Part shown: positions 1 to 6,702 of the stretch, in pieces
Layout: each line of letters opens with the position of its first letter
Numbering within the stretch: position 1 is the stretch's first letter
Assembly: GCA_043823825.1 (NCBI GenBank)
Contig: JBDRTU010000030.1
Location: 1-14,792 of the forward strand
Reading direction: 5' to 3'
From: JBDRTU01 sp043823825
GTDB lineage: Bacteria; Patescibacteriota; Patescibacteriia; Veblenbacterales; UBA10138
Length of the DNA stretch: 14,792 nt
Notes under the pieces: model-generated
What the model was told of the DNA's origin: nothing
The model's database searches: none
The model's input: only the letters and a program-made list of their open reading frames with translations
Made by a program: the position numbers and the translations under genes

Positions 1-1
1 C

Positions 2-136
2 AATGATTTGCAAAGAAAGCTCAAACTATGGAATGATTATTACAACGATTTAGAGCATTGCGGATTAAACGGCAAAAGTCCAAATGAATTTCTGAAGAAT
101 TATCAACTAACTAATCCGCCAAATGTGTGTGCCTAA
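2..136 (+). CDS. Transposase C-terminal fragment (rve/IS481- or IS3-like), 5' end outside window
   Basis: An open frame enters from the left edge and ends at TAA (134-136), giving 44 residues. It contains W-N-D-Y-Y-N-D-L-E-H-C-G-L-N-G-K-S-P-N-E-F-L. This matches the usual end of DDE integrase-type transposases, where a W..YYN..R.H..L.G.(T/S)P.EFL pattern follows the catalytic core. The catalytic residues would lie outside the window, so I cannot tell whether the element is intact. It faces rmlD tail to tail. No terminal inverted repeat can be identified between its stop and position 198. Confidence 0.7.
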   Translation, partial: NDLQRKLKLWNDYYNDLEHCGLNGKSPNEFLKNYQLTNPPNVCA

Positions 137-146
137 AACATTAACC

Positions 147-172
147 AAAAAATCCAGATACCAAACGCTGGA
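147..172 (-). terminator. Rho-independent terminator after rmlD
   Basis: On the minus strand the perfect stem TCCAG / CTGGA (168-172 and 153-157) with a 10-nt loop is followed directly by six U residues (complement of A147-A152). It lies 27 nt past the rmlD stop. On the plus strand only three T follow the stem, so it should act mainly on minus-strand transcripts and end the rml operon. Confidence 0.65.
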
Positions 173-198
173 ATTTAATACAATAAGCAACCAAACTT

Positions 199-1056
199 CT
201 AATCAAATAATTCTAAATACTGTCGCAGGGCTTCCTGCCAAGGCCTAAAATGTGGAAATTTGGTATTAAGTAAAACTGCATATTGAGGTCGCCGAGCTTT
301 GGTGGGATATTCACTAGAGGTTATTGGTAAAATTGGTGTATTGATATTTTTAATCCTCAAAACTTCCTTAGCTAAATCATACCACGAACAAACATTATCG
401 TTTACCAAATGATAAATACCCGGCTGATAATCTTCTGTTATTAATTGATGAACTGCTTTAGTTAAATCTCTAGTATAAGTTGGTTTACCAAATTGATCAT
501 TCACTACTTTTATTTCCTCACGCTCACTAGCCATTTTAATCATAGTATCAATAAAATTTAATCCCCGCGGTTTGCCTTTTTGTGGAGCTTTACCAAAAAG
601 CCAAGATGTTCTGATTAAATACCCTTTAGAGTATTTTAAAACAAATTTCTCACCCTGCGATTTGGACTGGCCGTAAATATTTAAAGGATTAGTTACTGAA
701 TCTTCCTTATAACCAGCTTTATTAGTACCATCAAAAACATATTCAGTTGAAAAATGAACTAAACGTGCATTAACTTTTTCGCAAGCTAAAGTAATAAATT
801 TTACTGCTTCAGTATTGACCTTAAATGCCGTGTCTTGATTATCTTCTGCACTATCAACATCAGTATAACCAGTAGCGTTAATGATCACCTGCGGTTCTAA
901 GGGTAGAATTTTAGCCATCACTTCTGTCTCTTGTGTAACGTCTATATCTTCCCTGTCCCACGCTGTAACTTCTTGCTTCTCACTAAAAACTTTAACCAGA
1001 TCGCTTCCTAACATACCCTGCGCCCCTAAAATCAAAATTTTACTTTTTCTCAACAT
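199..1056 (-). CDS. rmlD: dTDP-4-dehydrorhamnose reductase
   Basis: RmlD reduces dTDP-4-dehydro-L-rhamnose with NAD(P)H to dTDP-L-rhamnose, the last step of the pathway, in the cytoplasm. The 285-residue protein has the normal family length. Visible motifs are the Rossmann glycine loop GAQGMLG (residues 11-17), INATGYTDVDSAE (60-72), STEYVFDG (103-110) and the SDR catalytic pair Tyr128-x3-Lys132 in YGQSK. The ATG start follows a candidate -10 box TAAAAT (1073-1068) by 11 nt and has no Shine-Dalgarno sequence. A 20-bp palindrome at 1081-1100 covers the expected -35 region, so it is probably repressed by the TrpR-like protein encoded next upstream. It is the last gene of the cluster and is followed by a terminator. 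Confidence 0.95.
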   Translation of the reverse strand: MLRKSKILILGAQGMLGSDLVKVFSEKQEVTAWDREDIDVTQETEVMAKILPLEPQVIINATGYTDVDSAEDNQDTAFKVNTEAVKFITLACEKVNARLVHFSTEYVFDGTNKAGYKEDSVTNPLNIYGQSKSQGEKFVLKYSKGYLIRTSWLFGKAPQKGKPRGLNFIDTMIKMASEREEIKVVNDQFGKPTYTRDLTKAVHQLITEDYQPGIYHLVNDNVCSWYDLAKEVLRIKNINTPILPITSSEYPTKARRPQYAVLLNTKFPHFRPWQEALRQYLELFD

Positions 1057-1080
1057 AAATTACAGCAATTTTACCGCAGT

Positions 1081-1100
1081 ATGATAGTCCCTACTATCAT
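1081..1100. promoter_or_regulatory. 20-bp palindromic operator upstream of rmlD
   Basis: The sequence ATGATAGTCCCTACTATCAT has perfect 8-bp arms around CCCT; one more flanking T-A pair extends each arm to 9 bp. It starts 25 nt upstream of the rmlD ATG and just upstream of a candidate -10 box (1073-1068). An identical copy precedes the adjacent TrpR-like gene, which makes that protein the likely binder. The binding itself is inferred. Confidence 0.75.
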
Positions 1101-1123
1101 ATCAATAAATTAATAGTAATTAA

Positions 1124-1459
1124 TTAACTCCTGCGTCGTTTCTTGTCATAATCCTTTAGACGTTTAACCAATAACTGGTATCCTCCGTGACCGTTATAAA
1201 ACCACTTCCCCACCCTGGCAATTGTATCTTTGCCAGTATGAAGCCGTAATGCTATCTCCTCATAGGTTAAATCCTGATCTAAAAGTTCTGCTATTTTTAA
1301 ACGGCGAGCCAGCATTGCTGTTTCTTGAGGATCCAATAAATCCTTAAAAAAATCTCGCACCTCATTATAATGCTTTAAAGAAGCTACCGCCAGAAAAAAA
1401 CGCTCTAATAAGATTCGTTGTTGGTCGGTTGATAACTTTTTAATATCAAACTTGGGCAT
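1124..1459 (-). CDS. TrpR-like (YerC/YecD-type) DNA-binding regulator
   Basis: This 111-residue all-helical protein matches the Trp repressor superfamily subgroup called YerC/YecD. It has the pattern LLDPQETAMLARRLKIAELL (about 41-60), followed by the helix-turn-helix LTYEEIALRLHTGKDTIARV. The C-terminus is very basic (KDYDKKRRRS). The family binds palindromic operators as a dimer. The same 20-bp palindrome lies upstream of this gene and between it and rmlD, so autoregulation plus control of rmlD is likely. Whether an effector such as tryptophan is bound is unknown, and YerC-type proteins are not established tryptophan sensors. The ATG start has no Shine-Dalgarno sequence; a weak -10 (CATAAA, 1472-1467) would give an almost leaderless transcript. 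Confidence 0.88.
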   Translation of the reverse strand: MPKFDIKKLSTDQQRILLERFFLAVASLKHYNEVRDFFKDLLDPQETAMLARRLKIAELLDQDLTYEEIALRLHTGKDTIARVGKWFYNGHGGYQLLVKRLKDYDKKRRRS

Positions 1460-1474
1460 ATAATGGTTTATGTT

Positions 1475-1504
1475 TTATTATGATAGTCCCTACTATCATA
1501 ATAA
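1475..1504. promoter_or_regulatory. Palindromic operator upstream of the TrpR-like gene
   Basis: The core 1480-1499 is identical to the palindrome at 1081-1100. Here the symmetry extends to 13-bp arms because the flanks TTATT and AATAA also pair. The core begins 21 nt upstream of the regulator's ATG. The conserved spacing to both start codons suggests the same mode of repression at both promoters. Confidence 0.72.
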
Positions 1505-1550
1505 TAACAAATAATAATTTAATAACATAATGAAATCACTATAATCACCG

Positions 1551-2543
1551 CTATTGATACTGTTTTTTATAATATTCTAGATACTCCCCGCTTTTTATTT
1601 TCTGCCACCAAATTTTATTGGCTTTATACCACTCAATGGTTTTAGCTAAACCATCAATAAAATGGACTTTTGGTTTAAAGCCAAATTCGCGCAAACGTCC
1701 AGAATCAAGAGCATAACGCCGATCATGTGCTGGACGGTCTTTTACAAACTCAATAACACTTTCGTCTTTGCCTAATATTTTTACTATCTGACTAACCACT
1801 TCGAGATTGGTATATTCCCAACCAGTGCCAATATTATAAACCGTGTCGGCATTTTTTTTATGAACCAGCATATCTATTGCTCGCGAGTGATCGTCTACAA
1901 AAATCCACTCTCGCACTTGCTTACCATCACCATAAACTGGCACCTTTTTGCCTTCTAATATATTGGTAATAGCCAGCGGAATTAATTTCTCGGGATAGTG
2001 ATATGGTCCATAGTTATTACAACTATGAGTTACCACGACTGGCAATTGATAAGTTTTAGCGTAAGCGTGGCACAGTAAATCAGCTCCGGCCTTGGAAGCC
2101 GAATAAGGGCTAGATGGGTTGAATTTACTTTCTTCAATAAATCTTTTTTCAGTGGAGCCATATACTTCGTCTGTAGAAATTTGAATATAGCGAGCTATCT
2201 TATGTTTACGAGCAGCTTCTAATAAAGTAAAAGTGCCCACTACATCGGTCATAATAAAATCTCGCGGCCCCAAAATAGAACGGTCCACATGAGTCTCTGC
2301 CGCGAAATTAACAATTACATCCACTTGGCCAGCCATCACTTGATTAATTATTTTCTCATCAGCAATATCACCCTTAATAAACTTGTAGCTTGAATTATCT
2401 GCCACTTCTTTTAAATTGTCCAAATTGCCCGCGTAAGTCAGCTTGTCTAAATTCACAACCAGATCCTCAGGGTGCTCCTGAAGCAGATAACGAATAAAAG
2501 CCGACCCCATGAATCCCGCTCCTCCTGTAACCAATATCTTCAT
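1551..2543 (-). CDS. rmlB: dTDP-glucose 4,6-dehydratase
   Basis: RmlB converts dTDP-glucose to dTDP-4-keto-6-deoxyglucose using bound NAD+, the committed step towards dTDP-rhamnose. The 330-residue extended SDR has the NAD loop TGGAGFMG (6-13), FAAETHVDRS (80-89), the catalytic triplet Thr124-Asp125-Glu126 in STDEVYG, the pair Tyr147-x3-Lys151 in YSASK, and RPAHDRRYALD (270-280), typical of the substrate-binding end. All key residues are present. A candidate -10 TATAAT (2574-2569) lies 25 nt upstream of the ATG, so it may have its own promoter besides read-through from the operon. There is no Shine-Dalgarno sequence. The region directly upstream carries a truncated copy of a similar gene start. 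Confidence 0.96.
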   Translation of the reverse strand: MKILVTGGAGFMGSAFIRYLLQEHPEDLVVNLDKLTYAGNLDNLKEVADNSSYKFIKGDIADEKIINQVMAGQVDVIVNFAAETHVDRSILGPRDFIMTDVVGTFTLLEAARKHKIARYIQISTDEVYGSTEKRFIEESKFNPSSPYSASKAGADLLCHAYAKTYQLPVVVTHSCNNYGPYHYPEKLIPLAITNILEGKKVPVYGDGKQVREWIFVDDHSRAIDMLVHKKNADTVYNIGTGWEYTNLEVVSQIVKILGKDESVIEFVKDRPAHDRRYALDSGRLREFGFKPKVHFIDGLAKTIEWYKANKIWWQKIKSGEYLEYYKKQYQ

Positions 2544-2569
2544 ATGATTCGATTAAAATTACAATCGGA

Positions 2570-2650
2570 TTATATAGTAGTTAAATAGCTATGCGAGGCT
2601 CGTCTGCCTCGGGCGAGACAGCCCGCCCCACCTGTAACAAGAATCTTCAT
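2570..2650 (-). pseudogene. 5' remnant of a second SDR/epimerase gene
   Basis: An ATG at 2650, 9 nt past the methyltransferase stop, opens a frame reading MKILVTGGAG, the same ten residues that begin RmlB, with several different nucleotides. After residue 10 the similarity stops exactly where a GC-rich double hairpin begins (2625 downward), and the frame ends at TAA after 26 codons. This looks like the first 30 bp of an NAD-dependent epimerase gene whose rest was lost. Confidence 0.5.
2594..2625. repeat. GC-rich double hairpin element
   Basis: Two adjoining hairpins, CGAGGC/GCCTCG (2594-2599, 2606-2611) and CGGGC/GCCCG (2610-2614, 2621-2625), each with a 6-nt loop, share two bases. The stretch is much richer in GC than its surroundings. 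Both arms are perfect, and the element sits at the break of the SDR remnant. It may be a small palindromic repeat or a transcription attenuator; no U-tract follows it. Confidence 0.45.
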
Positions 2651-2659
2651 ATATATAAA

Positions 2660-3562
2660 TTATATCTTTTTTCGAGCCACAATTCTCATGTGACTGATAA
2701 TAAAATTATCAAACCTTAAACTAGTTTTCTTAAAACAGGATGGAAATCTAGTAATAAATGACATGGCAGTTAAGTCGGTCCCTTCACTATAATAAATTAT
2801 ATCGAATTTATCCACCATCTTTGACCAAAGCTCACGAAACTGCTCGGCCGAATATTTATTAACATATGGCAGCTCGCTCCAATTTAGCCTATGGCGGTCA
2901 GCATAGCTAACTAAATCCTCCTCTTTAAAAAGAAACTGAAGGTAAGGAATGTTTATTTTTCGATAGGCATGTAAACCGCGGGGTGAGCAATAGAGTGGAT
3001 CAAAGTCAATAAAAAAATAACCGCCGGGGACTAACAGACGGGATGACTCACTAATAACCTCCTCTGGCTTGTTAAAATGCTCCATAGTATTGAAAGAAAA
3101 AACTAAATCAAACGATTCATTAGCCAGTGGTATTTTTTCAGCCTGGCCGATTATTAATTTTACGCCAAGCCTAATCGCCCTATCAGTTAAATGACGATTT
3201 AAATCTAAACCAGTGGCATCAATGCCCTGATATAACAAGGCTGCGGAAGTCATCGCATCCATACAACCAAGTTCCAAACTACGCTTAATTTTTTTACTTT
3301 TAATATACGATAAAAGCAAGTTCGCGCGTTCTTGTCCCCGTTTTATTGAACCCTCCTCACCATAATCATAGGCACCAACTTTGGAAAAATGGTTCTTCCA
3401 TTTATCAATAAACGAAAAATGGAGCCAGGCTGGTTCTAAAGAACTATTTGAAAAAGCCCTTTTGGCGGAACGGAGGGCCGAGAAGTAGAAAATTTTTTTA
3501 AACCAATTATATATTGGAGTAGGTAATAAATGCTTGGCGCGCTCCTTGTTTAGACAAGACAT
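2660..3562 (-). CDS. Class I SAM-dependent methyltransferase
   Basis: The 300-residue protein carries a Rossmann-like methyltransferase domain from about residue 75 to 200. Motif I is SLELGCMDAMTS (95-106), the acidic residue after strand 2 is in GLDLN (118-122), FDLVFSFNTMEHF (151-163) is motif IV, and VPGGYFFIDFDP (178-189) follows. This is the Methyltransf_11 type; the substrate is unknown. Context in a polysaccharide operon suggests a sugar or glycolipid, but that is inference. The N-terminal 70 residues are basic and aromatic and may contact a membrane or substrate. S-adenosylhomocysteine hydrolase is encoded nearby and would remove its by-product. Truncated gene starts lie on both sides of the gene, suggesting it was inserted or its neighbours deleted. 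No Shine-Dalgarno sequence precedes the ATG. Confidence 0.85.
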   Translation of the reverse strand: MSCLNKERAKHLLPTPIYNWFKKIFYFSALRSAKRAFSNSSLEPAWLHFSFIDKWKNHFSKVGAYDYGEEGSIKRGQERANLLLSYIKSKKIKRSLELGCMDAMTSAALLYQGIDATGLDLNRHLTDRAIRLGVKLIIGQAEKIPLANESFDLVFSFNTMEHFNKPEEVISESSRLLVPGGYFFIDFDPLYCSPRGLHAYRKINIPYLQFLFKEEDLVSYADRHRLNWSELPYVNKYSAEQFRELWSKMVDKFDIIYYSEGTDLTAMSFITRFPSCFKKTSLRFDNFIISHMRIVARKKI

Positions 3563-3612
3563 AAACTAAAACTGACCGCAAATCTCCGGCCTGCAATGGC
3601 TAAAATTTTCAT
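3550..3612 (-). pseudogene. Possible truncated gene start after the HD gene
   Basis: One nucleotide past the HD-protein stop, an ATG opens a 20-codon frame starting MKILAIAG, which runs 13 nt into the methyltransferase gene before TAA. The opening resembles the first strand of many Rossmann-fold or glycosyltransferase genes and is spaced like the next gene of an operon. It may be a remnant or a chance frame that couples translation to the methyltransferase. Confidence 0.25.
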
Positions 3613-3613
3613 A

Positions 3614-4177
3614 CTACCATTTCCTCCACCACCAATCATGAATATCTGACTTAAGCATCAATGACACAACCTGTCTGGCAGTTTTATTCTTAATCGCTTT
3701 GACATTGTACGGTGACCGTAACCAGCGATCGGCTTCCTTATTTCCTTGATCGGAATATTCCTTCAGTTGAAACGCTTGCTCTAAATAATCAACATCCTTA
3801 GCCAGTTTAGCCTCTGGTGTTTTATGGGCATTATATTCTTTTAACAACGCTAGCACTTCATTGGAAACGGGGGTACCAATAAATTGAGCTCGCGAGGCTT
3901 TAATTTCATCAACTTTAACAAACTTCTTATGAATCCAATTTCTATCTCCCGTGCGTGATTCAGCTAAATCATGAAATAGACACATTTTTAAAACTTTATC
4001 AGCATCTAACTCTTCCATTTTAGCTATTACGTAACCCATCATGCCTACCCGATAACTGTGATCTAAAACACTGTCCTCCGTTTTTCCCAAATTCTGTATC
4101 TGCGAACGCTTCATACGCCGCAAGCTGCCTATTTCGAAAAATAATTCAGTAATCTTTTTTAATTCCTTATTTGTCAT
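3614..4177 (-). CDS. HD-domain phosphohydrolase (YfbR/HDDC2-like)
   Basis: This 187-residue protein has the HD metal-binding pattern: His40 in DSVLDHSYRV, the His69-Asp70 pair in CLFHDLAESRTGD, and the distal Asp in AKDVDYLEQAF (about 127-137). Order and spacing fit the YfbR/HDDC2 branch, whose studied members remove phosphate from (deoxy)nucleoside 5'-monophosphates. That substrate is a family expectation, not shown here. It begins 4 nt after the ahcY stop, so it is translated from the same message. Next to S-adenosylhomocysteine hydrolase, which releases adenosine, a role in nucleotide or adenosine turnover is possible. The tryptophan-rich end (HDWWWRKW) is unusual. Confidence 0.82.
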   Translation of the reverse strand: MTNKELKKITELFFEIGSLRRMKRSQIQNLGKTEDSVLDHSYRVGMMGYVIAKMEELDADKVLKMCLFHDLAESRTGDRNWIHKKFVKVDEIKASRAQFIGTPVSNEVLALLKEYNAHKTPEAKLAKDVDYLEQAFQLKEYSDQGNKEADRWLRSPYNVKAIKNKTARQVVSLMLKSDIHDWWWRKW

Positions 4178-4181
4178 AAGT

Positions 4182-5408
4182 TTAAGTTCCTGCTTGCCAA
4201 CTGGTTAGATATTTTACCTGCTTAGCAGTTAAAGTGTCGTGTGATATCTCCATAGCTTTTAACTTTAATTTGGCTATTTCTAAATCTATTTCCTCGGGGA
4301 CAGGATAAATAATGGGCTTTAATTTGGCATGATTCTTAGCTAAAAACTCAATTGATAACGCTTGGTTGGCAAAACTTAAATCCATTACTGCCGCGGGATG
4401 ACCTTCGGCAGCGCTAAGATTTACTAAGCGACCTTCAGCGATTAAATATAAACGACGGCCATTTTTGAGAGTATATTCAACTAAATTTTGCCTAATTTCT
4501 CGTTTATCAGTACTTAACCGCTCCAGATCGCGAATATTTATTTCTGTATTAAAATGCCCGGCATTAGCTAAGATAGCCCCATCTTTCATCAAAGTTAAAT
4601 GCTGTTTAGTGATAACGTCTACATCACCAGTAGAAGTGATAAATAAATCACCCAACCTGGCGGCTCGCTGCATAGGCAATACCTCGTAACCATCCATAAT
4701 TGCTTCCAGCGCTCTCACCGAATTAGCCTCGGTAATCACTACTCTCGCTCCCATTCCCCTGGCTCTTAAGGCTATCCCACGCCCACACCAGCCATAACCC
4801 GCTACCACCACTACCTTACCAGCCAACAAGATATTAGTAGCGCGCAAAATACCGTCTATAGTGGATTGACCAGTACCATAACGATTATCAAACAAATATT
4901 TAGTCAAGGCAGAATTTACAGCGATTAGCGGATATTTCAATTTTTTGGCCCGTGCCATTGCTTGTAAACGCATTACTCCAGTAGTAGTTTCCTCAGTACC
5001 GCCCCAAACATATTTTATCAAGCGCTTGGACTTAGTATGAAGATAAGTAACTAAATCTGCACCATCATCTACTGTTAACTGTGGCCCGTGCTCCAGACAT
5101 AGTTGAACATCCTTATAATATTCTTTATTAGAAATACCTCGCTTAGCAAACACACGTATTTTAAACTCACGACGCAAACTCTGTGCAATGTCATCTTGCG
5201 TTGATAATGGGTTAGAACCACAAAGCGCAAGTTCTGCACCCCCCGCTTTTAAAGCCAGCATCAAATTGGCGGTTTCAGCAGTGACATGCAAACAAGCTGA
5301 AATTTTCACCTGACGAAAAGGTTGTTGCTTTTTAAAACGTTCGGCCAATAATTTTACCACCGGCATTTGCCGCCCAGCCCAATTGATTTTATTACGTCCC
5401 CTACTCAT
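4182..5408 (-). CDS. ahcY: S-adenosylhomocysteine hydrolase
   Basis: This enzyme reversibly splits S-adenosylhomocysteine, the inhibitory by-product of methylation, into adenosine and homocysteine using bound NAD+. The 408-residue protein shows LHVTAETANL (40-49), CGSNPLSTQDDIAQSL (63-78), VDDGADL (113-119), TKYLFDNRYGTGQS (169-182) with the catalytic lysine region, the NAD loop AGYGWCGRGIA (203-213), NAGHFNTEI (282-290) and LSAAEGHPAAVMD (331-343). It lacks the longer C-terminal tail with Lys and Tyr near the end that most bacterial and eukaryotic forms have, so it resembles the shorter archaeal/Thermotoga-like type. It overlaps the HIT gene by 4 nt (ATGA) and is 4 nt from the HD gene, so it belongs to the operon. 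No Shine-Dalgarno sequence is visible. Confidence 0.95.
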   Translation of the reverse strand: MSRGRNKINWAGRQMPVVKLLAERFKKQQPFRQVKISACLHVTAETANLMLALKAGGAELALCGSNPLSTQDDIAQSLRREFKIRVFAKRGISNKEYYKDVQLCLEHGPQLTVDDGADLVTYLHTKSKRLIKYVWGGTEETTTGVMRLQAMARAKKLKYPLIAVNSALTKYLFDNRYGTGQSTIDGILRATNILLAGKVVVVAGYGWCGRGIALRARGMGARVVITEANSVRALEAIMDGYEVLPMQRAARLGDLFITSTGDVDVITKQHLTLMKDGAILANAGHFNTEINIRDLERLSTDKREIRQNLVEYTLKNGRRLYLIAEGRLVNLSAAEGHPAAVMDLSFANQALSIEFLAKNHAKLKPIIYPVPEEIDLEIAKLKLKAMEISHDTLTAKQVKYLTSWQAGT

Positions 5409-5815
5409 ACTATTTTGGCTTTAATTTTTTTAGCAATTTCTTCTATTTCTCCTGTTCGGTAGTCGCTTGCTGGCCATGGCCGCAAACCGTCATCTCTGCT
5501 TCGAGGAATAAGGTGTAAGTGGGTGTGGTGTATCACCTGTCCTGCTTCAGCACCATTGTTAATGCTTATGTTAAAAGCCGGGACGCTTAGGGCGTCCATA
5601 ATGCTGGGCACCAACTTTTGAGCTACCGCCACTAAGTTAGCTGCTACTTCGGGTGGTGTATTAACTAAATCAGGATAATGTTTTTTAGGCACCACCAAAG
5701 TATGGCCAGGGGAAGTGGGGTGAATATCTAAAAAGCCAATAGTGTCACTATCTTCATAAACTTTATACGAAGGCAATGTGCCTGCTACAATTTTACAAAA
5801 TATACATTCAGCCAT
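5405..5815 (-). CDS. HIT-family nucleotide hydrolase
   Basis: The 136-residue protein begins MAECIFCKIVAG. It has a CxxC pair (Cys4, Cys7), the segment FLDIHPTSPGHTLVVPKKH (28-46) and the histidine triad His97-Thr-His99-Leu-His101 in HHTHLHLIPR; His99 is the expected nucleophile. HIT (HINT-like) proteins hydrolyse nucleoside phosphoramidates or related adenylated compounds. I chose the ATG at 5815 because the frame's earlier possible start is a TTG at 5842 that adds nine residues not typical of the family. With this start it overlaps rmlC by 8 nt. Next to ahcY and an HD phosphohydrolase it may share in nucleotide turnover, or simply be a housekeeping gene caught in the operon. Confidence 0.9.
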   Translation of the reverse strand: MAECIFCKIVAGTLPSYKVYEDSDTIGFLDIHPTSPGHTLVVPKKHYPDLVNTPPEVAANLVAVAQKLVPSIMDALSVPAFNISINNGAEAGQVIHHTHLHLIPRSRDDGLRPWPASDYRTGEIEEIAKKIKAKIV

Positions 5816-6299
5816 AATTTTTATTATTAGTTGACCAATCAAAATTTATAGTGGGGTCATCAAAAGGAATGCGTTCCTCGTCGGGTGAGTTCTTATTATA
5901 TGTTTCAGTGGTGTGATAAAAAAGCAATACTGGCTCTTTACTTAATACTTGATAACCATGCGCGATACCTGCTGGAATAAGAATTAGTTTATAATCCCTC
6001 TCGCCCGCCATAATCACTTGGGTTTTTCCTTTACTTTTAGAATTGGGCCGCCTGTCATATAAAACTATTTGCGCCATCCCAGTTGCTACAAACCATAAAT
6101 CATCTTGCTTGGTGTGCCAATGAAACGCTTTAATAGTGCCTTGATACGCTACTGTAAAAACGGTTTGCCCAAATTTTTTTAATAACCCCTCATCAGAACG
6201 CAAGACTTCTGCGAGAAAACCTGGTTTAACATTTTGTTCTTGCACATCGGGAATGTCGGGAAAAATTTTTAAAGGTTTGATAACTACGCCCTCAATCAT
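5808..6299 (-). CDS. rmlC: RmlC-like cupin, dTDP-4-dehydrorhamnose 3,5-epimerase
   Basis: RmlC epimerises C3 and C5 of dTDP-4-keto-6-deoxyglucose, the step between RmlB and RmlD. The 163-residue protein has the cupin pattern of the family: FHWH (59-62) at the place of the catalytic His, IPAGIAHGYQVL (108-119), Tyr134 in the region of the family's catalytic tyrosine, and the terminal DDPTINFDW (147-155). It is slightly shorter than usual and the strand after the first motif reads LYDRR rather than DLR, so a related ketoisomerase-type cupin is a weaker alternative. The pathway context with rmlB and rmlD favours RmlC. The ATG at 6299 was chosen over an upstream TTG; it overlaps the preceding membrane-protein gene by 8 nt. 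Confidence 0.82.
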   Translation of the reverse strand: MIEGVVIKPLKIFPDIPDVQEQNVKPGFLAEVLRSDEGLLKKFGQTVFTVAYQGTIKAFHWHTKQDDLWFVATGMAQIVLYDRRPNSKSKGKTQVIMAGERDYKLILIPAGIAHGYQVLSKEPVLLFYHTTETYNKNSPDEERIPFDDPTINFDWSTNNKNYG

Positions 6300-6702
6300 G
6301 ATAAGTATATTTAAACATAAAAAAGACAACAACGCCAGCCAAGATTGCAATCAATGCCCACCAGGAATTTCCTAATAACTGCCAAAGATACAAGGCTACT
6401 AAGATAGCTGAAATTATCGCCACTAGCGAGTGGACTTTTCCAGTCCGGCTGCCAACTAACAGCCCGACCACTAAAAATACTAAAGCAAAAAATAATAATA
6501 GGTTTAAATCCCAAACAGTACTTACTAAACCCGGACGGTACAATTCCAACAGAAACAACATCCACCAAGCTACAAACAGCGACTCAGCTAGCGCTGGTAC
6601 CAGTGATCTAAACCAACCAGAAAACAACTGCTCGGTTAAAGTTCGTCGTCTGTCTGGGGTTGAATATTCTTGGCTAAGGGGGCTAAAAGGCGTTCTATCC
6701 AT
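6292..6702 (-). CDS. Small four-helix membrane protein, unknown
   Basis: The 136-residue protein has a basic, hydrophilic N-terminus (about 1-32, with the cluster DRRR) and four predicted membrane segments near 33-53, 66-84, 90-108 and 112-131. I do not recognise a family. As annotated, its ATG at 6702 makes it overlap the preceding gene by 67 nt, which is long for this compact region. An internal TTG (Leu26) would remove the overlap, but neither start has a Shine-Dalgarno sequence. Its place between a GT-C-like membrane protein and RmlC suggests a partner in surface polysaccharide assembly or a flippase/anchor subunit, which is only inferred from position. Confidence 0.6.
   Translation of the reverse strand: MDRTPFSPLSQEYSTPDRRRTLTEQLFSGWFRSLVPALAESLFVAWWMLFLLELYRPGLVSTVWDLNLLLFFALVFLVVGLLVGSRTGKVHSLVAIISAILVALYLWQLLGNSWWALIAILAGVVVFFMFKYTYHD

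Noticed and set aside
881..1084. Plus-strand frame over the start of rmlD
   Set aside because: It is opposite the conserved Rossmann region of rmlD and has no motif or ribosome-binding site.
6311..6568. Alternative minus-strand frame within the four-helix protein gene
   Set aside because: It is out of frame with the hydrophobic-segment pattern, starts inside the gene and lacks a ribosome-binding site.
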